Assembly: GCA_964577255.1 (NCBI GenBank)
Contig: CAZNYM010000029.1
Coordinates: forward strand, 1-23,081
Source: Micavibrio_C sp964577255
GTDB lineage: Bacteria > Pseudomonadota > Alphaproteobacteria > Micavibrionales > Micavibrionaceae
Direction of reading: 5' to 3'
Length of the DNA: 23,081 nt
Below, piece by piece: positions 1 through 7,300 of this stretch. The translations under genes and the position numbers were made by a program. The notes beneath the pieces were generated by a model. It worked only from the letters and a program-made list of their open reading frames with translations. It did not search any database and had not been told where the DNA came from. Every line of letters starts with the position of its first letter. Position 1 is the stretch's first letter.

Positions 1-362
1 CTCAGAATAAGAACGATGCCGCTTATGTCGGTAACTTCGCGACTAAGCGCGACCAATTTATTTCAGACATAGGATCTGAAGATCTGCGTGCGTTTGTTAC
101 AAAAAAATTCACTGTTGAGAAAGAAGTGGAACAGGCTGCTTCTTCTACCAACAAACATAACAGTGGCGATCTGGCGATCTCTTCCGCCGCAAAAACATAC
201 CAGCCCGATGGCGGAATCAAGAGCGACGTTGCCACCAGAAACGTCTTTAACCGCGCGGTCAGCCCCCTTGCGCCCGAACTTGTTGCGCAGAATGTCGAGA
301 CTCCCGCTTATGAGGGCACGCTCCGCGGAAATAGAAATCTTCAAGCTAATACAATGGGTTAA
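1..362 (+). CDS. C-terminal end of an unknown protein (5' end outside window)
   Basis: An uninterrupted reading frame enters from the left edge (first full codon at base 3) and ends at TAA 360-362, giving at least 119 residues. A GTG inside it at 126 is not needed as a start, because the frame is open upstream to the window edge. The visible part is hydrophilic, with a lysine- and glutamate-rich stretch followed by a Ser/Ala/Asn-rich tail, and it has no hydrophobic segment or cysteine. I recognise no family. The local base composition is more AT-rich than most of the window, like the next gene, so the two may belong to one accessory segment. The 110 bases after the stop hold AT-rich sequence but no clear GC hairpin terminator. 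That the frame is coding is likely from its length and composition; its function is unknown. Confidence 0.55.
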   Translation, partial: QNKNDAAYVGNFATKRDQFISDIGSEDLRAFVTKKFTVEKEVEQAASSTNKHNSGDLAISSAAKTYQPDGGIKSDVATRNVFNRAVSPLAPELVAQNVETPAYEGTLRGNRNLQANTMG

Positions 363-472
363 ATTTATCTCTCTCCGATCTGCGTCCGGTAAGTTTCCTA
401 AATTATGAAAATTTTACTTTTTATCTCCTTTGTGGTACTTGTATGAGACGTTTCGTTTCATAGGGTACTATC

Positions 473-961
473 ATGATGAACATAAGAAATGTGTTGGTAG
501 GTTTGTCGGCTGCCTTTGCCTTCTCGGCACAACCGGCCTTCCCTGCAAGTAGCGACTACAAGTACAGTGACTTTCTGACGGGCCCTGCCTGCACGGCAGA
601 CGGCAAGGCTTCCGGCCTGACCGTTCTTTTGGGCTTGAAAACATCTGATATGGCGTCAAAAAGTGAAAGTTCGGTTGCGGGTGCCGTATCGGCCCACATT
701 TCCAGTTTCTGGAAGGCCACGGCCCGAAGCTACGACAGCGCTAAAGTTACTCCCAAAGGCCGGGGCGGTTCTCTGGACAGCAAGGTATCTGGTGACATTA
801 TAGAGCTTATAGAGGAAGAAGTTGCTCCGAAGATCAAAAAAGAAACCGGCGTGAATGTCTCCGTATCAGGCATCCTGGCACAGGCACCCGTTACTTCTGC
901 GGAATGCGCCGCGCAGGCCAGAGTGGGCGACAAGGACAAAGTTTCTCTGGCGCCGAAGTAA
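473..961 (+). CDS. Small secreted protein of unknown function (162 aa)
   Basis: The protein begins with two methionines (ATG 473 and 476), then a short basic stretch and a hydrophobic core to about residue 20, with a likely signal-peptidase-I cleavage after the alanine at about residue 25. The mature part is about 137 residues with only two cysteines (about C40 and C146), which could form one disulfide if the protein is periplasmic. A Glu-rich segment (around 111-118) precedes a short Val/Ser-alternating segment at about 127-134 that looks like a beta strand. No lipobox or later membrane segment is visible. No family is recognised. The ribosome-binding site is weak. Two tandem hairpin terminators follow the stop directly, so the gene ends its own transcript. 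The coding call is well supported; the function is open. Confidence 0.8.
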   Translation: MMNIRNVLVGLSAAFAFSAQPAFPASSDYKYSDFLTGPACTADGKASGLTVLLGLKTSDMASKSESSVAGAVSAHISSFWKATARSYDSAKVTPKGRGGSLDSKVSGDIIELIEEEVAPKIKKETGVNVSVSGILAQAPVTSAECAAQARVGDKDKVSLAPK

Positions 962-985
962 GCGCAGCCCCGAAACAGCGTTTTT

Positions 986-1015
986 CAGGCCCCTTCGCGG
1001 GGCCTGATGTTTTTA
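986..1015 (+). terminator. Rho-independent terminator, first of two
   Basis: CAGGCCCC (986-993) and GGGGCCTG (999-1006) form a perfect 8-bp GC-rich stem with loop TTCGC. AT followed by a run of T residues (1010-1014) comes after it. It lies 24 bases after the stop of the secreted-protein gene, which is the expected position for a plus-strand terminator. Confidence 0.85.
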
Positions 1016-1044
1016 TAACCCCTTGCAAATAAAGGGTTATTTTT
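1015..1044 (+). terminator. Second tandem intrinsic terminator
   Basis: ATAACCC (1015-1021) and GGGTTAT (1034-1040) form a 7-bp stem with a 12-base loop, followed by TTTT. It begins where the T-tract of the stronger terminator ends. It probably acts as a backup stop that isolates the next promoter. Confidence 0.55.
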
Positions 1045-1069
1045 CCGGTGCGCTAACCCCCTGAAAATA

Positions 1070-1098
1070 TTGCAAACCGGCCGCCGACCCGGTATCAT
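1070..1098 (+). promoter_or_regulatory. Sigma-70-like promoter for the lysozyme-like gene
   Basis: TTGCAA (1070-1075) and TATCAT (1093-1098) are separated by exactly 17 bases. They match 4/6 and 5/6 of the housekeeping consensus. The predicted start of transcription near 1105 leaves a leader of about 48 bases before ATG 1153. The promoter sits just after the tandem terminators, which fits an independent transcription unit. Confidence 0.5.
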
Positions 1099-1152
1099 AG
1101 GGGTAATTAAAAATAATGCTGCGGTAGTGTGTTTAGCTAGGGTGTTGTGATA

Positions 1153-2511
1153 ATGGCGATTTCCCGCAAGGATAACGGTAAAGACGGTCTTTCTCCCAAG
1201 GAGAGAGAAGAGCAGCTTCGTCGCGAGATGGAAGCCCAGGAACATGAGCGCCTGCTGACCGAGGAAAAACGCCTGCGCGTCCAGGAACGCCGCCGCGCCC
1301 GCCGCGAGGACGCCGCCGAGGAAATCAAAGAAGATCAGATGGAAGCCGCACGCGACGCCGCCCGTGTGATGGCCGTGCGCGATCAGGCGCAGAATGCCGT
1401 CGACGAAGCCAATGAGGCGCTGGCCCGCATGAGCGACCCCGAGCTGAATGAAAATCTGTCCACCTACGAGGTGCGTGAGAACGGCGTGCGCCGCCGCGGC
1501 CAGGACAGCCTGAACGACGAAGAACTCACAAAAATTCACGAGATGCGGGAAAACGCCCGCACCGCCACGGCGGCGGCCAGCAAGGCCAATGCGCCCGTAA
1601 CGCTGAATAACGGCCTGAGCCCGGTTCTGAACGACGCCGCCCGCAGTGGCGCCCGCATAAGCGGCAACGCCTACAACCCCACCGCCACTGCCCTGCTGGG
1701 CAAGGCGGCGGCGACCGGCGGCGGCATCGCCGCGACCGGCATGGTTATCGCAGGGCTGAGCCGCGAGGACCAGCTGACCGCCGATGCCTTCGCCGCGCAT
1801 TTCCGCAGAACCGGCCGCGACGAAACCATCATTTACGACATCGCCAAGGCGTCCGTGGGGACGGGTTACGACCTCAACAAGCTGCTGATCACCATCAACA
1901 ATGAATCGGGCTTCAACCGTTTCGCCAAGGCCCAGGGCTCGAGCGCCACGGGCCTGAGCCAGTTCCTGGACCAGACCTGGCTTGCCTATATGAAACAGCA
2001 CGGCGCCGGCGCCGGTCACGCGCAACAGGCGGCGGCCATCCGCTTCGATGCCGACAAGAAGAAATACGTCGTCGACGGCGGCGACAGTAAGCGTCAGGAA
2101 ATCCTGAATCTGCGTTACGATACTTACACCGCCGCTTACATGACCGCGCGCTACAACCAGAACACCGAGAGAACGACGGGCTCAACCGACATGGCGGCCG
2201 TTTACAAGGGCTATGTGTTCGGCCAGGAAGGCGCGGCACGCCTTGCCAAGGCGGATAAGAGAGAAAGCGCCGCCGACATCATGGGCGAAAAAGTCGTTGC
2301 CGCCAATCCGGGCCTGTTCTTCAAGAGGGACGGCAGCGCGCGGACGATCGCGGAAATGGACGCCCTGTTCGAGCGCAAAGCCGACCGCGGCGAAAACCTG
2401 ATCGCCCGGCTGAACGAGCGTTACAACCGCGACGGCCCCGTTACGGTCGCCGAAGTACGGCAGCCGCGCGTGGGCATCCCGATCCTGGCTCTGAACACCG
2501 GCCCGCAATAG
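1153..2511 (+). CDS. Membrane-anchored lysozyme-like (transglycosylase SLT-type) protein
   Basis: Residues 1-100 are very rich in Glu, Arg and Lys and predict a long coiled coil. A Gly/Ala-rich hydrophobic stretch at about 182-202 could cross the membrane. From about 228 a lysozyme-fold domain begins: Glu251 in the NNESGFN motif aligns with the catalytic glutamate of SLT-type lytic transglycosylases, and the ATGLSQF...QTW motif (265-276) is the second hallmark. Such enzymes cleave the MurNAc-GlcNAc bond of peptidoglycan. There is no N-terminal signal peptide, so the likely topology is cytoplasmic coil, membrane anchor and periplasmic enzyme (inference). ATG 1153 is chosen over GTG 1147 because AGGG at 1139-1142 is then 10 bases away. 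It is a single-gene unit. It resembles phage- and secretion-associated transglycosylases (VirB1-like), but no phage or type IV secretion genes are nearby. Confidence 0.75.
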   Translation: MAISRKDNGKDGLSPKEREEQLRREMEAQEHERLLTEEKRLRVQERRRARREDAAEEIKEDQMEAARDAARVMAVRDQAQNAVDEANEALARMSDPELNENLSTYEVRENGVRRRGQDSLNDEELTKIHEMRENARTATAAASKANAPVTLNNGLSPVLNDAARSGARISGNAYNPTATALLGKAAATGGGIAATGMVIAGLSREDQLTADAFAAHFRRTGRDETIIYDIAKASVGTGYDLNKLLITINNESGFNRFAKAQGSSATGLSQFLDQTWLAYMKQHGAGAGHAQQAAAIRFDADKKKYVVDGGDSKRQEILNLRYDTYTAAYMTARYNQNTERTTGSTDMAAVYKGYVFGQEGAARLAKADKRESAADIMGEKVVAANPGLFFKRDGSARTIAEMDALFERKADRGENLIARLNERYNRDGPVTVAEVRQPRVGIPILALNTGPQ

Positions 2512-2536
2512 TTCCAGAGTTTGGACTCACCATCTA

Positions 2537-2556
2537 ACCCCGACTTTCGCCGGGGT
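2537..2556. terminator. Possible bidirectional hairpin between convergent genes
   Basis: ACCCCG (2537-2542) and CGGGGT (2551-2556) form a 6-bp GC-rich stem with an 8-base loop. It lies midway between the convergent stops of the lysozyme-like gene and mdh. Neither side has a proper T-tract, so the terminator assignment rests mainly on position. Confidence 0.35.
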
Positions 2557-2590
2557 GGCGTTCGTTGTGAGGTTAACTGGCAAGGAGGGG

Positions 2591-3541
2591 TCAGGCCGCC
2601 TTGTCGATCACGGCCATCAGGCTCTTCACGGCCTCGACCGAGTGATCGAACATCTTCTTTTCTTCCGGGGTGAAGCTGATCTCGACGATCTTCTCCACGC
2701 CCTTGGCGCCGATGATGACCGGAACGCCGATATAAAGTCCCTTGATTCCGTACTCGCCGTTGAGGCGCGCGGCGCAGGGCAGCACGCGGCGCTTGTCGCG
2801 CAGATAGCTTTCCGCCATGGCGATGGCGCTTGAGGCCGGGGCGTAGAACGCCGAGCCGGTCTTGAGCAGGTTGACGATCTCGGCGCCGCCGTCGCGGGTA
2901 CGCTGGACGATCTTGTCGAGCTTCTCCTGCGTGGTCCAGCCCATTTTGACGAGATCCGGCAGCGGAATGCCCGCCACGGTGGAATAACGCACCAGCGGCA
3001 CCATGGTGTCGCCGTGGCCGCCCAGCACGAAGGCGTTGACATCCTCGACCGAGACCTTGAATTCCTCCGCCAGGAAGTGGCGGAAGCGCGCGCTGTCGAG
3101 CACGCCCGCCATGCCCACCACCATGTTGGCTGGCAGGCCGGTGACGCGCTGCATCACCTCGACCATCACGTCGAGCGGGTTGGTGATGACGATGACGAAG
3201 GCCTTGGGCGCGAATTTCTTGATGTTCTCGCCCACGGTCTGGATGATGCCGGTGTTGATGCCGATCAGGTCGTCGCGGCTCATGCCCGGCTTGCGCGGCA
3301 CGCCGGCGGTGACGATCACCACGTCGGAGTCCTTGATGACGTCATAGGTGTTGCTGCCGGTCATGCGGGCGTCGAAACCCTCGACCGGCGCCGCTTCGGC
3401 GATATCGAGCGACTTGCCCTGCGGCACGCCCTCGGCCACGTCGACCATCACGATGTCGCCCAGTTCCTTGAGCCCCGCGAGCAGCGCCAGCGTGCCCCCG
3501 ATCTGCCCCGCGCCCACCAAAGCAATTTTCTTGCGTGCCAT
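2591..3541 (-). CDS. mdh: Malate dehydrogenase, LDH-like NAD-dependent type
   Basis: This enzyme oxidises malate to oxaloacetate with NAD+ in the TCA cycle, in the cytoplasm. The 316-residue protein has the Rossmann motif GAGQIGG (10-16), the NAD-selective Asp34, and substrate-binding arginines in VPRKPGMSR (Arg83, Arg89) and at Arg152. It also has Asn121 in ITNPLD, Asp149 and the catalytic His176 in GGHGDTM. These mark the lactate-dehydrogenase-like MDH group common in alphaproteobacteria. ATG 3541 is chosen over an upstream TTG (3547) because GGAG lies 7 bases before it. A possible minus-strand promoter (TTGTTC, 16 bases, TATAAA at 3617-3644) would give a leader of about 70 bases. Neighbouring zapE is on the same strand but separated by a plus-strand gene, so mdh appears to be transcribed alone here. 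sucC/sucD are not in the window. Confidence 0.97.
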   Translation of the reverse strand: MARKKIALVGAGQIGGTLALLAGLKELGDIVMVDVAEGVPQGKSLDIAEAAPVEGFDARMTGSNTYDVIKDSDVVIVTAGVPRKPGMSRDDLIGINTGIIQTVGENIKKFAPKAFVIVITNPLDVMVEVMQRVTGLPANMVVGMAGVLDSARFRHFLAEEFKVSVEDVNAFVLGGHGDTMVPLVRYSTVAGIPLPDLVKMGWTTQEKLDKIVQRTRDGGAEIVNLLKTGSAFYAPASSAIAMAESYLRDKRRVLPCAARLNGEYGIKGLYIGVPVIIGAKGVEKIVEISFTPEEKKMFDHSVEAVKSLMAVIDKAA

Positions 3542-3656
3542 GTCCAAACTCCGTAAATCGTGACCAAAAACCCGAGTTCAGACATAGCGCGTTTGCAGCA
3601 ATTTGACGATACGGAATTTATAGGCTAGTCATTTTACGGAACAAAAGGGAGATATA

Positions 3657-4238
3657 ATGCGCACAACGCAGGACTGGGCAGAAGCGATTTCAAAACCCGA
3701 CACATGGGGGGAAAAACTGGCCGCCCTGTTCAACCGCCGCGTGATCTGCTTTTCCGATATCGAGAAGCTGCGGACCTCGACCTATCTGCACTATGGCGAC
3801 CGGCTGGCGCGGGACAAGATTCAGGCCACGGTGCGCTACGCGACCGCGCGGAAGGGCGACGATGGTCTTTTCAGCCTGCATGCCACGTCGTACAGGGTTT
3901 CCCTGTGCGCGTCTTACCCGGGAATAAGCGTGGACGCGAAGGAAGTCGAGCCGCAGGACACATTTCTTCAAGGAAAAACGCAGGGACTTGATCTGCAGAC
4001 CGCCCTTCAGCAGCTCGCCGCCTACGCCCGGCGCATGGAACTCTATGCCGATGCCGAGATCCCCGGCCGTGATTCCACGCATTTCGGCCTCAACCAGCCG
4101 CTTGATTACATGCATATAGACGTAGCGGAAAAACTGCGCGAAGAAGGCCTGCTGACACAGGAAAATCTCGGCCGGCTTATCAACAGCACCGTGGGTGCCC
4201 GTGTAACCTTCGACCTTGGCGACGGGCGCGATCCGTGA
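3657..4238 (+). CDS. Conserved-looking protein of unknown function (193 aa)
   Basis: The gene has a strong Shine-Dalgarno sequence (AAGGGAG, 3645-3651) five bases before ATG 3657, and codon use like its GC-rich neighbours, so it is very likely expressed. The protein is soluble, has no signal peptide or membrane segment, and carries two cysteines. The central part (about residues 50-90) predicts beta strands, and residues 110-130 look helical. I recognise no domain. It is a lone plus-strand gene between two minus-strand units (mdh and zapE). Its 5' region is shared with the divergent mdh promoter region, and its 3' end converges on zapE with 27 bases between stops. A TTGACG at 3603-3608 is a possible -35, but no good -10 follows at standard spacing. 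Confidence 0.75.
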   Translation: MRTTQDWAEAISKPDTWGEKLAALFNRRVICFSDIEKLRTSTYLHYGDRLARDKIQATVRYATARKGDDGLFSLHATSYRVSLCASYPGISVDAKEVEPQDTFLQGKTQGLDLQTALQQLAAYARRMELYADAEIPGRDSTHFGLNQPLDYMHIDVAEKLREEGLLTQENLGRLINSTVGARVTFDLGDGRDP

Positions 4239-4265
4239 GAAAAACCCTGTTTCCGGCCCCTGTGC

Positions 4266-5324
4266 CTATGCCGACGCCGGCATCCTGACCCGGCCCAGAT
4301 AGGCTTCGCCCTGCATTTCGATCAGGCGGCTGACGGTGCGCTGGAACTCGAATTCATGGTCATGGCCGCGGCATAAAAGCTCGGGCGCGGCTTCGGCGCT
4401 GACGATCAGGCGCGTGCCGCTTTCATACAGCGCATCGATCAGGGTCATGAGGCGCCTGGCTTCGTTGCGGCGGTCGTAGGTCAGATAAGGCACCCCTTCC
4501 AAAAACACCGTGTGAAAGGCGTGGGCAACGGCGAGATAATCCTCCGCCCCCAGCGGCTTTTCACACAGTTCGGCGAAGGAAAACCGCGCCACGCCCGCCG
4601 CCGCGCTGACGTTCAGCACCCGTCCCTTGACGTTCAGATGCTCGGCCCGGACCGGCTGATGATAGGAGAGGATGCCGAACAGATGATCGAGGCGCGCGCG
4701 CGTCCCCTCGCCCGGCGGGGTGAAATAGGTGCCTTCCTGCCGCAGGCTGCGCAGACGGTAATCGACGCCACCATCGACTTCGATCACATGCATGCGGGTT
4801 TTGAGATCGGCGATGAAGGGCAGGAAGCGGTCGCGCTGCAGCCCGCCTTCGTACAGGCGGTCGGGCGGCCAGTTGGAGGTGGCGACGATCACAACGCCCT
4901 TGTCCCACAACGCGCCGAACAGGCGCCCGAGGATCATGGCGTCGGCGATGTCGGTAACATGGAATTCGTCGAAGCACAGAACCTTCACTTCACGGGCGAG
5001 GCCGGCGGCGAAATCGGTCATGGCCTTGTCGGCCTGATCAGCCAGACGGGCCTTGTGCATATGGTCATGCACGCCGATCATGAATTCGTGGAAATGCACG
5101 CGCCGCGCGACCACGGCTTCCGGCAGACCGGCATGAAACATATCCATCAGCATGGATTTGCCGCGCCCCACCCCGCCATGGAGATAGACCCCGCGCGGCA
5201 CGGGTTTCCTTTTCTTCAGAACGGTTTTTTTGCCCGACGCCTGGACAAGCTCGCCGCGCAAGGTTTCAAGAACGGCAGCGGCGGCCCGTTGCGAGGGATC
5301 AAGAACGGGGGCTGGCGGCGTCAT
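4266..5324 (-). CDS. zapE: Cell-division-associated AFG1/ZapE family ATPase
   Basis: This is a single-AAA-domain ATPase of the AFG1/LACE1/ZapE family. In E. coli, ZapE interacts with FtsZ at the division ring under stress; mitochondrial relatives act in protein quality control. The 352-residue protein has Walker A GVGRGKS (51-57) and Walker B LCFDEFHVTD (starting near 116), followed by the family motifs VATSNWPP (sensor-1 region) and LYEGGLQRDRF. Length and motif order are normal for the family. ATG 5324 lies inside the end of tatC (26-base overlap), so the gene is the last member of the long minus-strand operon and is probably translationally coupled to tatC. The residue order and the complete motifs indicate a functional ATPase. 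Confidence 0.93.
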   Translation of the reverse strand: MTPPAPVLDPSQRAAAAVLETLRGELVQASGKKTVLKKRKPVPRGVYLHGGVGRGKSMLMDMFHAGLPEAVVARRVHFHEFMIGVHDHMHKARLADQADKAMTDFAAGLAREVKVLCFDEFHVTDIADAMILGRLFGALWDKGVVIVATSNWPPDRLYEGGLQRDRFLPFIADLKTRMHVIEVDGGVDYRLRSLRQEGTYFTPPGEGTRARLDHLFGILSYHQPVRAEHLNVKGRVLNVSAAAGVARFSFAELCEKPLGAEDYLAVAHAFHTVFLEGVPYLTYDRRNEARRLMTLIDALYESGTRLIVSAEAAPELLCRGHDHEFEFQRTVSRLIEMQGEAYLGRVRMPASA

Positions 5325-6081
5325 GATGCTCCGTGCGGCGGATCAGCAGGATGGAGATTTCGTAGAGCAGGATGATCGGCAAGGCGAGCGCGATCTGGCT
5401 CAGGATATCGGGCGGGGTCATGACCGCACCGACGATGAAGGCGAGGATGATGGCGAACTTGCGCTTGGCGGCAAGCGATGAGGCCGAGATCAGGCCGGAG
5501 CGGCCCAGCAGCACCAGCACCACCGGCAGCTGGAAGCACAGGCCGAAGGAGAAGATCAGGAGCATGACCAGATCGAGATATTCCCCCACCCTTGCTTCGA
5601 GCCGGATCGGAAGCGCCGTGTCGGCGGCGCTGCTCTGAAAACCCAGGAAGAACGGCCAGGCCATCGGCATCAGCACGTAATAGACGACCGCCCCGCCCAG
5701 GAAGAAAAGCGCGGGCGCGGCGATGAGATAAGGCGCGAAGGCGTGCTGTTCGTTTTTATAGAGCGCCGGGGCTACAAAGCGCCAAAGCTGGTAAAGCACC
5801 ACCGGGAAACTGACGAACAGCCCGGCGAAGAACCCGACCTTGAGATAGGTCATGAACGCTTCGGTCAGGTTGGTGTAGATCAGGCGCTGGCTGTCGCCCG
5901 GCCCCATGGCATCGGCCAGGGGCTGCACCAGGAACCCGTATATATCCTCGACGAAATAAAGGCAGACACCCATCGCGGCTATCACCGCCAGCGCCGCCCA
6001 CAGCAGGCGGCGGCGCAGCTCGACCAGGTGGCCGGAAAGGCTCTGACGCGCATCGTTCTGCGGTGTTTCGGCCGAAATCAT
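5299..6081 (-). CDS. tatC: Sec-independent protein translocase subunit TatC
   Basis: TatC is the polytopic core of the twin-arginine translocase; with TatB it binds signal peptides of folded proteins. The 260-residue protein has six predicted membrane segments (about 27-43, 76-98, 115-138, 168-192, 207-222, 226-246). It shows the N-terminal HLVELRRRL motif with Glu21 for signal-peptide recognition, the FVAPALYKNE loop after segment 2 and the TPPD motif after segment 5. Its start codon overlaps the tatB stop (ATGA, 6078-6081), and its own end overlaps zapE. All three Tat genes are present in the usual A-B-C order, so a complete translocase is encoded here. Confidence 0.97.
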   Translation of the reverse strand: MISAETPQNDARQSLSGHLVELRRRLLWAALAVIAAMGVCLYFVEDIYGFLVQPLADAMGPGDSQRLIYTNLTEAFMTYLKVGFFAGLFVSFPVVLYQLWRFVAPALYKNEQHAFAPYLIAAPALFFLGGAVVYYVLMPMAWPFFLGFQSSAADTALPIRLEARVGEYLDLVMLLIFSFGLCFQLPVVLVLLGRSGLISASSLAAKRKFAIILAFIVGAVMTPPDILSQIALALPIILLYEISILLIRRTEHHDAASPRS

Positions 6082-6365
6082 GACGGGTCACCGGCTTTCT
6101 TTTGCGCCCGTTCCAGGCGGATCACGCCGGCATCGGCGTCTTTCTCGTCATGCGCAACCGTAGGATCCCCCGCGCGGCGCAGCTCGTCGAGATCGTGTTC
6201 CTTCATGAAATCCTCGAACTGCTGGGAGAAGGCATAGCGGATATATTGCAGGCGGCGGACGACGCGCCCCAGCGCGCGCATGACCTGGGGCAGCTCGCGC
6301 GGCCCGATGGCCAGAACGGCAACCAGGGCGCAGAGAAGAAGCTCGGGCCCGCTGATATTGAACAT
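6078..6365 (-). CDS. tatB: Twin-arginine translocase subunit TatB
   Basis: This small single-span protein forms the substrate-receptor complex with TatC. It is 95 residues with an N-terminal membrane helix (about 5-20), the hinge IGPRELPQVMRALGR, an amphipathic helix and a charged C-terminal tail. The Pro-containing hinge and its position between tatA and tatC separate it from TatA. It starts 6 bases after the tatA stop and overlaps tatC by 4 bases. The tail is shorter than in E. coli TatB (171 residues) but within the range for alphaproteobacteria, as far as I can judge. Confidence 0.93.
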   Translation of the reverse strand: MFNISGPELLLCALVAVLAIGPRELPQVMRALGRVVRRLQYIRYAFSQQFEDFMKEHDLDELRRAGDPTVAHDEKDADAGVIRLERAQKKAGDPS

Positions 6366-6371
6366 GGAAAC

Positions 6372-6554
6372 CTATTCCTGCCCGGATTTTTCCCGGGGCA
6401 GCGTTTTGGCCGGCGCGTCTTCGTCCTTGAGGCCCTGCTTGAAGCTTTTAATGCCTTTGGCAAGGTCTTCCATCAGGCGCGGCAGGCGCCCCGCCCCGAA
6501 GAAGAACAGGATAACCAGAACGACAAGGAGTATTTCCCAAAAACCGGGGACCAT
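6372..6554 (-). CDS. tatA: Twin-arginine translocase subunit TatA
   Basis: TatA subunits assemble around TatBC to form the transport pathway. The 60-residue protein has one N-terminal membrane helix (about 5-20), the conserved FFGAGRLPRLMEDLAKGIKSFK hinge and amphipathic helix, and a short polar tail. TatA usually has FG at the hinge, as seen here. The ATG shares one base with the scpB stop (TAATG, 6552-6556), so translation is probably by re-initiation from scpB. Confidence 0.95.
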   Translation of the reverse strand: MVPGFWEILLVVLVILFFFGAGRLPRLMEDLAKGIKSFKQGLKDEDAPAKTLPREKSGQE

Positions 6555-7300
6555 TACGCAACCTCCTGTTCATCGTCATCGTCATCGTCTTCGTCATCAT
6601 CGCTTTCAGCGACTCTGCCGCCTTCATTCGCGGCGTCGTAATCGACCCAGGCGGGCGTGCCGCGCCCGAGATCGGAATCATCGAGATCTTCATCCAGCAT
6701 TTCATCTTCGGCACCGAACAGGTTGCCGGTCGCGGCAGCCAGCGCCGGACGGGCGTCGAGCAGACCGGAAGCCTTGAGCTCTTCCATGCCCGGCAAGTCG
6801 GCGGTGGATTCAAGGCCGAAATGATCGAGAAAGGCGGGCGTGGTCACCCAGGTCAGCGGGCGGCCCGGCGACTCGCGGCGGCGGCCCGGCTTGACCCAGC
6901 CCTGCTCCATCAGCACATCGAGCGTGCCGTTGGAGATGGCGACGCCGCGGATATTCTCGATCTCGGGGCGCGTCACCGGCTGGTGATAAGCGACGATGGC
7001 GAGCGTTTCCATCGCGGCGCGGGAGAGCTTGCGCTGGACATCCTTTTTGATTTCAAGAGCGTTACCAAGATCGGCGGCGGTGCGGAAAGCCCAGTGGCCG
7101 TCAAACTCCTGCAGCGCCACGCCGCGCCCTTCGTAATGGGCTTTGAGCGCCAGCAGCAGTGCGCCCACGTCGGCGCCTTCGGGCATGCGTTCATAGAGTG
7201 CCTGCACCTTGAGCGGCTCGGACGCGGCGAACAGCACGGCTTCGAGCAGCCGCATGTGCTCGGCGTTGATGACGGGCGTATCGTTGTCAGTTTGATCCAT
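6554..7300 (-). CDS. scpB: Segregation and condensation protein ScpB
   Basis: ScpB is the winged-helix (kite) partner of ScpA in the bacterial condensin Smc-ScpAB, which organises and segregates the chromosome. In this 248-residue protein the two winged-helix domains cover about residues 14-175, including the conserved blocks LEAVLFAASEPL, SRAAMETLAIVAYHQPVTR and EIENIRGV. The C-terminal extension of about 70 residues is acidic and ends with a nearly pure Asp/Glu run (about 231-243), encoded by a GTC/ATC-type trinucleotide tract at about 6569-6603. The start overlaps the scpA end by 14 bases, and the stop abuts tatA. The acidic tail is probably unstructured and could bind basic partners or be a lineage extension (inference). 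Confidence 0.95.
   Translation of the reverse strand: MDQTDNDTPVINAEHMRLLEAVLFAASEPLKVQALYERMPEGADVGALLLALKAHYEGRGVALQEFDGHWAFRTAADLGNALEIKKDVQRKLSRAAMETLAIVAYHQPVTRPEIENIRGVAISNGTLDVLMEQGWVKPGRRRESPGRPLTWVTTPAFLDHFGLESTADLPGMEELKASGLLDARPALAAATGNLFGAEDEMLDEDLDDSDLGRGTPAWVDYDAANEGGRVAESDDDEDDDDDDEQEVA

Noticed and set aside
985..2025. 346-codon open frame on the minus strand
   Set aside because: It is antisense to the lysozyme-like gene and ends in the terminators; no ribosome site or family.
2512..2590. A small RNA gene in the convergent gap between the lysozyme-like gene and mdh
   Set aside because: Only one short hairpin is present and no promoter is visible on either strand.
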